From contig CAYSUS010000145.1 in the NCBI GenBank assembly GCA_964434165.1, positions 1 through 14,560 of the forward strand: a DNA stretch of 14,560 nt. Direction: 5' to 3'. This stretch comes from CAYSUS01 sp964434165 (GTDB taxonomy: Bacteria; Planctomycetota; Planctomycetia; Pirellulales; Thermoguttaceae). Shown piece after piece: positions 7,659 through 14,560 of this stretch. The notes under the pieces were generated by a model. It was given only the letters and a program-made list of their open reading frames with translations. It was not told where the DNA came from and searched no databases. Made by a program: the position numbers and the translations under genes. Numbering within the stretch: the first letter of the stretch is position 1; each line of letters starts with the position of its first letter.

Positions 7659-7686
7659 ATTGTATCCGGTGCGGGCCCGGGGTAAT
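7659..7686 (-). promoter_or_regulatory. Weak candidate sigma-70 promoter of ldhA
   Basis: On the minus strand TACAAT (7664 to 7659) matches the -10 consensus in five of six positions. The -35 is poor: ATTACC with a 16-base spacer, or TTACCC with 15. The start would fall near 7652, giving a leader of about 68 bases. Confidence 0.35.
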
Positions 7687-7792
7687 CCCCCGAACGACGA
7701 CAGCCGGCGCTCCGCCCGCCACGCGGATGCGATGACTGCCGAAGGGGCCCCGGACACTGCGGGGCCGGCCGGCGGCTGTCGCGCGGCAGGCT

Positions 7793-7830
7793 GTCCCTCG
7801 CGGACACCGCTGGAACCGTCCCTCGCGGAC
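7793..7830. repeat. 13-base direct repeat, 25-base period
   Basis: GTCCCTCGCGGAC occurs at 7793-7805 and again at 7818-7830. Each copy can also fold on itself through GTCC/GGAC. The copies lie 60-100 bases after the glycosyltransferase stop in its direction of transcription. The role is unknown. Confidence 0.6.
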
Positions 7831-7891
7831 GCTTCGGGCTTCTTCAGATCGGCGCGTCGCGGGCGCGAAAGGCCGCTACGTCGGGCCGGGC

Positions 7892-9037
7892 TTACGCCGC
7901 GCGGACCTGCCCCGCGGCGACCTGTTCGAGGTAGCCCACCAGCTCCCGCTCGAATCGCGGCAGACTGAAGCGCTCGGCCTGGCGGCGGGCAAGGTGCGGA
8001 TCGAACCAGTCGGGGTGCGTCTCGAGGCGGAGCATCGCCTCGCCCAACGAGTCGGCCGTCTGGACGGAGAAGAACAGCCCCGTGCCGGGCTGTCCCGGAC
8101 CTGCCGGAAGCACCGTCTCCGAGGCCCCGCCCTGGCCCAACGCGATCACCGGACACGCGCAGGCCTGGGCCTCCAGAGGGACGATGCCGAAGTCCTCGTT
8201 GGCCGGGAAGATCAATGCCCGGGCCCGGCGCAGGAGGTCGCGGATCGCGGCGCGGTCGGCCCAGCCCGCCAGCCGCACCGTGGGCCCGGCGAGGCGAGCC
8301 AGGCGATTCCGCTCGGGCCCGTCGCCCAGCACGATCAAATGCCGCCCGAGCCGGTTGCATGCCTCAATGGCCAGGTCGATCCGCTTGTACGGCACCAGCG
8401 CGGAAAGGCAAACGTAGAACGGCCTCACTCTTTCAACGGGGGACCGGGCCGGCGTGTAGAACTCCGTATCGACGGGCGGGTGGATGATGCGGCTGGGACG
8501 GCCGTAACACTCCGCGACGCGTCTGGCCACGGTGCGGCTGATGGCCACGAAGTGGGTCACCCGCTCCGCGGTGTCACGGTCCCAGTCGCGGACCCAGTCG
8601 AGCACCCTATTGCGCACCGCGGCCACGGTCGTCTGCGCGACCCGCGCCGAGGCGGCGAAGTAATCCTCGCGCCGGTGCCATGCGTAGCGCATGGGCGTGA
8701 AGCAATAGCACACGTGGGGCACGCCCTGCGGCACGCGCACGCTCTTGGCCACCGCGTGCGAGAAGCTGACCACCATGTCCACGTCCGGCGGCAGTCTCAG
8801 GCCCGAGACCGCCGACGGCATCAGCGGCAAGAGGCAGCGGTAATGACGCACCGCGCCCGGCAGACGCTGCAGGAAACTGGTGGTGATCCGCATCCGCTCG
8901 ATGGCCGGCGAAGTGCTGCCCACCGCGTGCAGGAGGGTGAACAGCCGCGCATCGGGAAACCGGCGGCAGAGCACCTCCAGGCACTTCTCGCCCCCTCGCA
9001 TTCCTGTCAGCCAGTCGTGGACGAGCGCCAGCCGCAT
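7892..9037 (-). CDS. Family 4 glycosyltransferase, WbaZ-like
   Basis: This 381-residue GT-B fold enzyme would transfer a sugar from a nucleotide-sugar donor during polysaccharide or O-antigen-like synthesis at the inner membrane face. The N-terminus LALVHDWLTGMRGGEKCLEV (3-22) and VCYCFTPMRYAWHRREDYF (109-127) are characteristic of WbaZ-type mannosyltransferases. The donor-binding half has PYKRIDLAI (216-224), VLGDGPER (236-243) and the EX7E motif as E281 and E289 in EDFGIVPLE. The ATG at 9037 is where homology begins; the frame stays open for 114 more codons upstream, but that part has no protein character. The ribosome binding site is weak, while a good promoter lies about 50 bases upstream. 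No other glycan genes are in the window, so the product glycan is unknown. Mannose specificity is only suggested by WbaZ similarity. Confidence 0.92.
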   Translation of the reverse strand: MRLALVHDWLTGMRGGEKCLEVLCRRFPDARLFTLLHAVGSTSPAIERMRITTSFLQRLPGAVRHYRCLLPLMPSAVSGLRLPPDVDMVVSFSHAVAKSVRVPQGVPHVCYCFTPMRYAWHRREDYFAASARVAQTTVAAVRNRVLDWVRDWDRDTAERVTHFVAISRTVARRVAECYGRPSRIIHPPVDTEFYTPARSPVERVRPFYVCLSALVPYKRIDLAIEACNRLGRHLIVLGDGPERNRLARLAGPTVRLAGWADRAAIRDLLRRARALIFPANEDFGIVPLEAQACACPVIALGQGGASETVLPAGPGQPGTGLFFSVQTADSLGEAMLRLETHPDWFDPHLARRQAERFSLPRFERELVGYLEQVAAGQVRAA

Positions 9038-9082
9038 GAGTCCGGCATCCGTGCCGAGGGGGTTTGTCGGGCAAGGGCGGAG

Positions 9083-9110
9083 ATTGTAGGGGATCGGCGG
9101 GACGTGGCAA
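9083..9110 (-). promoter_or_regulatory. Sigma-70-type promoter of the glycosyltransferase gene
   Basis: On the minus strand TTGCCA (9110 to 9105) and TACAAT (9088 to 9083) are separated by 16 bases. Each box matches consensus in five of six positions. Transcription would start near 9076 and give a leader of about 39 bases. Confidence 0.6.
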
Positions 9111-9426
9111 ACGGCAATGCCAGATAGCCGCGCACGATCCTGGGAGGAAAATGCGGCCACAACCCCCCTTCTGCCCAGGCGGCCCGAAGGTGCTTCGCAC
9201 AATCGGGTCCTTGACCTCCTCTCCCGGGGCTTTCGTGCGCCCCTGCTCCGTACTCTTGCACGCGTTTCCTTACGCGCAAGGCAGACCTGGCGACCTGGAG
9301 ATTTGCGTAAAACGGGAAAAGACAACCCCTCTGTATCGCTGGGCGGCTCTGGGTACCAGCGGACTTGGCTCAAAGGCATCCACGGCCGCCGGGGAATCGC
9401 CCTTCTGCCTATGGGTCGCTTATGGT

Positions 9427-9432
9427 TACAAT
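9427..9432 (+). promoter_or_regulatory. Possible -10 box for the TIGR03009-like gene
   Basis: TACAAT lies about 93 bases before the start codon and matches the -10 consensus in five of six positions. No good -35 precedes it; the best is TTCTGC with an 18-base spacer. Treat it as a candidate only. Confidence 0.3.
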
Positions 9433-9524
9433 CCGCCCCGGCCCGAACGGGGAGGCCGACGAGCCGGGCCGCCCGGAATCAAGGTTCCAGTCAAAGCACC
9501 AGATAAAGCCCTGGGAGGAACCCA

Positions 9525-10472
9525 ATGGCGCTTCGTATTGCACTGGCATCGATAACGGTCCTCGTTCTGGTCGCGGAGTTGGCCTCGGGCCAGGCACCGC
9601 CTCGGCCGGGCGATCCTCGGTACGCCCCGGCGCCCCCCAGGGCGTCGCAGCCGGCCGGCCAGGCGCAGGCCCCGCCCTACCAGGCCGCGCCGCCCCGGGC
9701 CCCGACGATCGAGCGCCGCGTCCAACCCCGCCCCACCGCACCATTTACGCTCACGCCGCAGCAGCAGGACCAGGTCGATTGGGTGCTCACGCAGTGGGAG
9801 ACCCAAGGCAAGAAGGTGAAGACCTTCGAGTGCAAGGTGACCCAGTTCAAGTACTTGCAGGGCTTCGGCCGAACCGCGGCGGACGGGCGAGCGGCCCCCA
9901 CCTACAAGGACGAGGGCAAGATCTGGTACGCCGCCCCGGACAAGGGCCGGTTCGAGATCCACGGCGAGCGGGCCGAGAAGTGGATCTGCGACGGCGAGGC
10001 GGTCTATCAGTACAACCCCAAGCAGAAGACCGTGGCCAAGTACGTCCTGCCGCCTCAGTTGCGCGGCGAGACCATCTCTCAGGGCCCGCTCCCTTTTCTG
10101 TTCGGCTCGACGGCGGGCGACCTCCGCAGACGCTACTGGATCAGACTCACCCAGCCGCCCGAGGGCGTCGAAGGCCAGGTGTGGCTGCAGGCCTTCCCCA
10201 AGTACCAGCAGGACCGAGCCGAGTTCAAGTCGGCCGAGATGATCCTGACGATGGGCGAGATGCGGCCCATCGCCCTGCTGACCGTGCTTCCCAACGACGA
10301 CAAGGTCTCCTACCGGTTCCACGACATGAAGGTCAACGCCCGAAACGTGTTGGACTTCCTGTCCGGCGACCCCTTTCATGCCTCGGTCCCCAAAGGGTGG
10401 AAGATGGTGACCGAGCACCCGCCTCGCGCCGCCTCGCAGCCCGAGCGCCCGGGCAGCGCCCCGCGCCGCTGA
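9525..10472 (+). CDS. Secreted TIGR03009-like planctomycete protein
   Basis: This 315-residue exported protein has no known function. A signal peptide (about 1-22, hydrophobic SITVLVLVAELASG) is followed by a Pro/Ala/Gln-rich linker (23-70) and a folded domain (about 75-300). Landmarks of the domain are VDWVLTQWETQGKKVKTFEC, WYAAPDKGRFEIHG, KWICDGEAVYQYNPKQKTV and FLFGSTAGDLRRRYWIRL. This layout fits TIGR03009, a family I know only from planctomycetes. Its strand-rich pattern with a DG..VYQYNP.QK.V motif recalls the LolA/LolB lipoprotein-carrier fold, so a role in handling lipids or lipoproteins is possible but unproven. The ATG is supported by GGGAGGAA six bases upstream. The gene stands alone between two gaps of over 300 bases. 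Confidence 0.85.
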   Translation: MALRIALASITVLVLVAELASGQAPPRPGDPRYAPAPPRASQPAGQAQAPPYQAAPPRAPTIERRVQPRPTAPFTLTPQQQDQVDWVLTQWETQGKKVKTFECKVTQFKYLQGFGRTAADGRAAPTYKDEGKIWYAAPDKGRFEIHGERAEKWICDGEAVYQYNPKQKTVAKYVLPPQLRGETISQGPLPFLFGSTAGDLRRRYWIRLTQPPEGVEGQVWLQAFPKYQQDRAEFKSAEMILTMGEMRPIALLTVLPNDDKVSYRFHDMKVNARNVLDFLSGDPFHASVPKGWKMVTEHPPRAASQPERPGSAPRR

Positions 10473-10690
10473 GGGCCCCTGTCTACGTCCGACGCGATTT
10501 GCACGGCACCCTCCCCCTCGCCGGCATCCGGGCCTGCGGGCTTCGGCGCGCTTGCGCGGCGCTAACACGCTGTTGCCGGCTGACGTGTCCGGGCAGGGGC
10601 GACGGGGCTCAGCATGCTGCCGCTGCCGCAGAAACCCGCGTATCGGCGCAACCGGCATCACCGCGTCCGGCCCGCGTGGCAGCGACCGGA

Positions 10691-10705
10691 CCGCTCTGCG
10701 AGCGG
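10691..10705 (+). terminator. Compact hairpin just before the nfeD promoter
   Basis: CCGCTC, a TGC loop and GAGCGG form a perfect 6-base stem ending nine bases before the -35 box. It could insulate the promoter from upstream transcription or bind a regulator. The tail GCATCTGATT is only weakly T-rich and the stem is over 200 bases from the upstream stop codon. Confidence 0.3.
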
Positions 10706-10713
10706 GCATCTGA

Positions 10714-10743
10714 TTGACGCCCGCCCGGAAGAAGTCCTATAAT
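10714..10743 (+). promoter_or_regulatory. Strong sigma-70-type promoter of the nfeD cluster
   Basis: TTGACG (10714-10719) and a perfect TATAAT (10738-10743) are 18 bases apart. Transcription would start near 10750, about 60 bases before the first gene. It is the best promoter in the window. Confidence 0.75.
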
Positions 10744-10812
10744 CTAGTGCGCCGAACCTCGTTCTGTTAGCTAGGTTAGGCCGCGTTCACCCTGCGCGAG
10801 TTGGTACCTCGG

Positions 10813-13083
10813 ATGGCAGCCCGTCCTTTTCGGCAATCGGATTGTCGCAGTGCCGGCCGCGCCCTGGCGGCCGCGTTGTTCGCGTTCGTCTTGCTCTGGC
10901 CACACTCTTGGGCGGGGCGCGGGCTTCAAGCGGAGCAAGCCGCGGAGAAAGACGGCAAGGACGCCGCCTCGGACGCCGATTCCGGGGACGCCGAGCGGCG
11001 CGTGGGCCACCTGATGAAGGTGAAGCTGCCCATCACCGGCGACACCTACGCCACGGTGCGCCGCTTCGTGCGCAAGGCCCTCGACAAAGCCAAGGCGGAA
11101 TCGTACCGTCCGGTGCTGATCTTTCAGTTCGAGGTCCGCGACGAGGAGAGCCGGTTCGGGCGCGGGAGCGAGTTCGGGGCCTGCTCGGACCTAGCCCGCT
11201 TTCTCACCAGCCGCGAGGTGACCGCCGCGCAGACCGTGGCCTACGTGCCCAGTTCGATCCAGGGACACGCGGTGCTGGCCGTCCTGGCCTGCGACGAGAT
11301 CATCATGGCGGCCGACGCGGAGATCGGCTCGGCCGGGATCGACGAGGAAACGATCGAGCCCTACATGCGAAGCACCTACAAGGTGATCGCGGAGCGCCGG
11401 AAGAACTTCCCGTCCGAGATCGCCCTGGCGTTTCTCGACCCGGCCCTGGAGGTCCTCGAGGTCAAGACGGAGCTGGGCACGGAGTACGTCACGCCGGAGG
11501 GCCTGGCCAGGCTGCGCGAGGAGGAGAAGACCATCATCGGCGAGCCGGAGGCGCTGATCGCCGCGGGCCAGCCGGCCGTGTTCTCCGGAAGCGAGGCCCG
11601 CAAGCTCCGCTTCGTCGGCTACCTTGCCTCGGAGCCCCGGGAGGTCGCGCGGGCTTTGGGGCTGCCGCCGGAGGCCGTCGAGGAAGACCTGGCCCTTTCG
11701 GAGAGCTGGGTGGCGATCGGCGTGCCGCTGAAGGGCGTGATCGACCACGAGCGGATCCGCCAGACCCAGACGATGATCGAGGACGCGATCCTCGACCGCG
11801 GCGTCAACCTGGTCGTGGTGTGGATCGACAGCGCCGGCGGCTCGCCCACCGACAGCATCCAACTGGCCAACTACCTGGCCAACGACTTGAAGACCGCCCG
11901 GGTCCACACCGTGGCCTACGTGGCGGAGACGGCCCGCGGCGACGCCGCCCTGATCGCCCTGGCGTGCGACCAACTGGTCATCGAGCCCGAGGCGATCCTC
12001 GGCGGGCCGGGCAATCACGATTTCAGCAAGGAAGAGATCAAGGACATCGTCGATACCATCGCGCGGCCCGAGAGCGCCTGGAGACACCGCTCCTGGTCGC
12101 TGGTGGCCGCCATGGTGGACCCGAACCTCGAGGTGTTTCGCTACACGCGGGACGGCGACGTGGAGTTCTTCTGCTCCCGGGAGCTGGAGGAGGTGGAGGC
12201 CGCCCGCGGCGAGGGCCAATGGGTCAAGGGCGAGCTGGTCACCCGCCCCGGCGTGCCCCTGCGCGTTCGCGGCGACCAGGCCAAGGAATACCGGCTGGCC
12301 GACCTGGTGGTGGAGAGCTTCGCCCAGTTTCAGGCGGAGTTCGGCCTGAAGGACGACCTGGCGCTGGTCGAACCCGGCTGGGCCGACTTCCTCATCGACG
12401 CCCTGGCCTCGCCGGCCGCCGCGGGACTGCTGCTGGCGATCGGCTTCTTCGCGCTCTACTTCGAGCTGCACACGCCGGGCCTGGGCATCGGCGGCTTCGC
12501 CGCCACGGTGTGCTTCCTGATCTTCTTCTGGAGCCGCTTCCTGGGCGGCACGGCGGGCTGGCTGGAGGCGATCCTGTTCATCGCCGGCATCGGCTGCCTG
12601 CTGTTGGAGGTGTTCGTCCTGCCGGGCTTCGGCGTCTTCGGCCTGGGCGGGGGGATTCTGGTTCTTGCCTCGCTCGTGCTCGCCAGCCAGACCTTCGTCC
12701 TGCCGCGCAACACGTATCAGTTCGAGCAGTTCCAGCAGTCGCTTCTGATCCTCCTGGGAGCGTCCGCCGGGGTGATCGGCATGGCGTACGTCGCCCGCAA
12801 GTGGCTCCCCCGCGCGCCGATGTTCAACCGGATGTTCCTGGAGCCGCCCGAGGGCGAGGAGGCCGCCACCATCCGCCAGCGTGAGTCCCTGGTGGACTAC
12901 AGCAACCTGGTGGGCGATCGGGGGGTCACCACGACGCAGCTTACGCCGGGCGGCAAGGCGCGGTTTGGAAATCGCCTCGTGGACGTCATGGCCGACGGGG
13001 AGTTGATCGAGCGCGGCACCCCGATCGTCGTGGTCGAGGTGTACGGTAGCCGCGTGCTGGTCCGGTCCGTCGAGGAGAGCTAG
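10813..13083 (+). CDS. nfeD: Long NfeD family membrane protein with two ClpP-like domains
   Basis: This 756-residue protein resembles membrane-bound ClpP-class NfeD proteins (COG1030), which pair with SPFH/flotillin proteins. A signal sequence (about 16-36) and charged linker precede a first ClpP-like domain (about 64-215) with LACDEIIMAADAEIGSAG. A second ClpP-like domain (about 298-450) has VVVWIDSAGGSPTDSIQLAN and LACDQLVIEPEAILGGPG. Then come about five membrane segments between 535 and 662 and a C-terminal NfeD beta-barrel (about 697-755). Aligning by eye to the usual A-S-A-G core, the catalytic serine position is glycine in both domains (G151 in QGHAVLAVLA, G376 in RGDAALIALA). The ATG at 10813 is chosen; a TTG at 10801 would add four residues. 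The ribosome binding site is weak. The family is clear; lack of protease activity is inference. Confidence 0.92.
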   Translation: MAARPFRQSDCRSAGRALAAALFAFVLLWPHSWAGRGLQAEQAAEKDGKDAASDADSGDAERRVGHLMKVKLPITGDTYATVRRFVRKALDKAKAESYRPVLIFQFEVRDEESRFGRGSEFGACSDLARFLTSREVTAAQTVAYVPSSIQGHAVLAVLACDEIIMAADAEIGSAGIDEETIEPYMRSTYKVIAERRKNFPSEIALAFLDPALEVLEVKTELGTEYVTPEGLARLREEEKTIIGEPEALIAAGQPAVFSGSEARKLRFVGYLASEPREVARALGLPPEAVEEDLALSESWVAIGVPLKGVIDHERIRQTQTMIEDAILDRGVNLVVVWIDSAGGSPTDSIQLANYLANDLKTARVHTVAYVAETARGDAALIALACDQLVIEPEAILGGPGNHDFSKEEIKDIVDTIARPESAWRHRSWSLVAAMVDPNLEVFRYTRDGDVEFFCSRELEEVEAARGEGQWVKGELVTRPGVPLRVRGDQAKEYRLADLVVESFAQFQAEFGLKDDLALVEPGWADFLIDALASPAAAGLLLAIGFFALYFELHTPGLGIGGFAATVCFLIFFWSRFLGGTAGWLEAILFIAGIGCLLLEVFVLPGFGVFGLGGGILVLASLVLASQTFVLPRNTYQFEQFQQSLLILLGASAGVIGMAYVARKWLPRAPMFNRMFLEPPEGEEAATIRQRESLVDYSNLVGDRGVTTTQLTPGGKARFGNRLVDVMADGELIERGTPIVVVEVYGSRVLVRSVEES

Positions 13084-13088
13084 CCGTC

Positions 13089-13664
13089 ATGGAACTGTGG
13101 GCCTGGGCGATCTTGCTGCTGGTCGTGGGCTTGGGTCTGGCCGCCCTGGAGCTTTTCGTGCCGTCGGGCGGGATCCTCGGGTTCCTCTCCGCCTGCTCCG
13201 TGCTGGGCTCGGTCGTGCTCGGCTTCCGCCACAGCCCCAGCACGGGATTCCTCATTCTCACCGTGGCCATCTTCGGACTGCCCGTCGTGTTGATGGTTGC
13301 GCTGCACTACTGGCCGCGCACGCCGATCGGCCGCAGGGTGCTGCTGATGGCCCCCACGAGCCAGGAGGTGCTGCCCGACGACCCTCGCAAGACCTCGCTG
13401 AAGTCGCTGGTGGGCCAGGTGGGACGCGCGAAAAGCAAGATGCTGCCGGCCGGAGTCGTCGCCGTCGACGGCCGCAGCATCGACGCCATCAGCGAGGGCA
13501 TGCCGATCGATCCCGGTCAGGCGGTCCGCGTGGTCCAGGTCCGCGCCAACCGGGTCGTCGTGCGCCCGATCGAGGACGAGTCGGCCGTGGCCGATCCCGG
13601 CGACCCGCTCAGCCAGCCCGTCGAGTCGGTGATCCCCGATCCGTTCGACGAAACGACCGCCTAG
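13089..13664 (+). CDS. nfeD: Short NfeD family membrane protein
   Basis: This 191-residue protein has a hydrophobic N-terminal half with three membrane segments (about 4-24, 28-46, 53-74), including the LAALELFVPSGGILGFLSA pattern typical of NfeD. A soluble NfeD OB-fold domain follows at about 105-165 (LKSLVGQVGRAKSKMLPAG, then VVQVRANRVVVRPI). A Pro/Asp-rich tail closes it. It lacks any protease domain and so corresponds to the short NfeD class that sits next to floA in many bacteria. It begins five bases after the stop of the long nfeD, with GAGGAGAG inside the end of that gene as ribosome binding site, so the two are cotranscribed. Its likely role is to assist FloA in membrane microdomains; this is known for relatives, not shown here. 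Confidence 0.92.
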   Translation: MELWAWAILLLVVGLGLAALELFVPSGGILGFLSACSVLGSVVLGFRHSPSTGFLILTVAIFGLPVVLMVALHYWPRTPIGRRVLLMAPTSQEVLPDDPRKTSLKSLVGQVGRAKSKMLPAGVVAVDGRSIDAISEGMPIDPGQAVRVVQVRANRVVVRPIEDESAVADPGDPLSQPVESVIPDPFDETTA

Positions 13665-13678
13665 CGACTGCCCGGCGG

Positions 13679-13707
13679 TTGACATCGGATTATCGGTCCG
13701 CTACACA
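13679..13707 (+). promoter_or_regulatory. Possible internal promoter before floA
   Basis: A perfect TTGACA (13679-13684) is followed after 17 bases by TACACA (13702-13707), a poor -10. With the 121-base gap before floA it may allow separate floA expression in addition to read-through. Confidence 0.35.
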
Positions 13708-13785
13708 GACGGGCATTGAAACCGGGCGTCGTTAGGCCGCCCGCCCGACTCCCCCTGCGAACCACACCTCTGCAAGGACTGTGCC

Positions 13786-14560
13786 ATGCTGCTTTTCGCC
13801 GAAGGCGGGCTGACGCCCACGCAGATCCTCACGATGATCGGCATCTTCGCCGTGTTCGTCGTCGTGATGGTGGCCCTCTTCGTGTTCGCCAAGTACTTCC
13901 GCTTCTGGATCCAGTCCAAGACCACCGGGGCGGGAATCGGCATCCTCGACCTGTTGGGCATGACCTTCCGCAAGGTCAGCCCCAACGTCATCGTGCGAAC
14001 GAAGATCATGGCGGTCCAAGCCGGTCTGAGTGAGGAGGATACGGGCATCACCACGCGTGCCCTGGAAGCCCACTACCTGGCCGGCGGGAACGTGCCCCTG
14101 GTGATTCGATCCATGGTCGCGGCCAGCAAGGCCAAGATCATGGAGCTGGACTACAAGCTGGCCACGGCGATCGACCTGGCCGGTCGAAACATTCTGGAGG
14201 CCGTGCAGACGAGCGTGTATCCGAAGGTCATCGATTGCCCCTCGAAGACCTCGGGCAAGGACTCCCTCGACGGCATTGCCCAGAACGGCATTCAGCTCAA
14301 AGTGAAAGCCCGCGTGACCGTGCGAGCCAACCTCCGGCAGCTCATTGGTGGAGCCACCGAGGAGACGATCATCGCGCGCGTCGGCGAGGGCATCGTCAGC
14401 GCCATCGGCTCTTGCCAGACGCACCTGGAAGTGCTGGAGAACCCCGATCTGATTTCCAAGACCGTGCTCGGCCGGCGACTCGATTCGCAGACCGCGTTCG
14501 AGATCGTTTCCATCGACATCGCCGACGTGGACGTGGGCGAGAACATCGGGGCCCGGCTCC
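13786..14560 (+). CDS. floA: Flotillin-like protein FloA, C-terminus cut by window edge
   Basis: FloA is an SPFH-family scaffold of functional membrane microdomains. The first 258 residues are present; relatives have about 330, so the Ala/Glu-rich coiled-coil tail is missing at the window edge. One membrane segment (about 14-36) precedes the SPFH region. This has ALEAHYLAGGNVPLVIRSM (87-105), ATAIDLAGRNILEAVQTSV (117-135), VKARVTVRANLRQLIGGATE, IIARVGEGIVSAIGS and FEIVSIDIADVDVGENIGA, matching Bacillus FloA (YqfA) closely. A stretch after PKVIDCP (about 141-155) appears some seven residues longer than in Bacillus. AAGGA seven bases before the ATG supports the start. It follows two nfeD genes, the usual partners. 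The call is very secure. Confidence 0.96.
   Translation, partial: MLLFAEGGLTPTQILTMIGIFAVFVVVMVALFVFAKYFRFWIQSKTTGAGIGILDLLGMTFRKVSPNVIVRTKIMAVQAGLSEEDTGITTRALEAHYLAGGNVPLVIRSMVAASKAKIMELDYKLATAIDLAGRNILEAVQTSVYPKVIDCPSKTSGKDSLDGIAQNGIQLKVKARVTVRANLRQLIGGATEETIIARVGEGIVSAIGSCQTHLEVLENPDLISKTVLGRRLDSQTAFEIVSIDIADVDVGENIGARL

Larger units (their letters stand above)
7585..7891. other. 307-base intergenic region upstream of ldhA
   Basis: The gap lies between the start of ldhA and the end of the glycosyltransferase gene, both on the minus strand. It holds the probable ldhA promoter and leader hairpin and a short direct repeat, listed separately. Open frames crossing it are shadows and I see no gene. 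Confidence 0.6.
9038..9524. other. 487-base divergent intergenic region
   Basis: The gap separates the minus-strand block from the plus-strand block. It carries the glycosyltransferase promoter, a bulged hairpin (TTGC/GCGT pairing with ACGC/GCAA, 9256-9279) and a weak candidate -10 box for the downstream gene. Bases around 9300-9330 are more A-rich than their surroundings. No gene or known RNA was recognised. Confidence 0.55.
10473..10812. other. 340-base intergenic region with the promoter of the NfeD cluster
   Basis: No gene was recognised here; open frames are shadows. It contains small GC hairpins such as CGCGC-TT-GCGCG at 10547-10558 and the stem at 10691-10705. A strong promoter and a roughly 60-base leader into the long nfeD gene follow. 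Confidence 0.55.

Noticed and set aside
4738..7968. 1076-codon open frame on the plus strand across the transporter and ldhA genes
   Set aside because: It lies opposite three clearly homologous genes. Its translation is rich in Arg, His, Gly and Asp with no known domain, a normal artefact of high GC third positions.
9038..9379. N-terminal extension of the glycosyltransferase by 114 residues
   Set aside because: The extension is Arg-rich without domain character, the GT-B fold starts at the internal ATG (9037), and a good promoter lies inside the extension.
10842..12884. 680-codon open frame on the plus strand inside the long nfeD gene
   Set aside because: It overlaps the real frame, is dominated by Arg/Gly/Pro and has no membrane segments or motifs.

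Overview
The window is GC-rich DNA that most likely comes from a planctomycete. The main clue is a secreted protein that looks like the planctomycete-restricted family TIGR03009. The two-gene nfeD plus floA cluster and the weak Shine-Dalgarno sites on some genes fit this. The phylum assignment is inference from protein features, not from a marker gene. Because of the GC content, every gene has long open shadow frames on the opposite strand.

Left part (1-9037): all genes lie on the minus strand. From the left edge inward there is a large transmembrane methyl-accepting chemotaxis protein, cut by the window edge. Next comes a molybdate-type ABC transporter operon, read in the order substrate-binding protein, permease, ATPase. 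Then come a D-lactate dehydrogenase closely resembling E. coli LdhA and a WbaZ-like family 4 glycosyltransferase. The transporter operon is tightly packed (an ATGA stop/start overlap, then a 10-base gap). Its binding protein is unusual in joining two complete periplasmic binding domains behind one membrane anchor.

Right part (9525-14560): all genes lie on the plus strand. A secreted TIGR03009-like protein is followed by a strong promoter and a membrane-microdomain cluster. That cluster holds a long NfeD protein with two ClpP-like domains, a short NfeD protein starting five bases after it, and the flotillin-like protein FloA, cut by the right edge. NfeD proteins are known partners of SPFH/flotillin proteins, so these three probably work together at the membrane. 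In both ClpP-like domains of the long NfeD, the position where the catalytic serine is expected appears to be glycine.

The divergent gap at 9038-9524 separates the two blocks and holds a good promoter for the glycosyltransferase. I saw no rRNA, tRNA, CRISPR array, transposase or phage gene. The most interesting points are the double binding protein, the apparently inactive double-ClpP NfeD, and the duplicated sensor module of the chemoreceptor.
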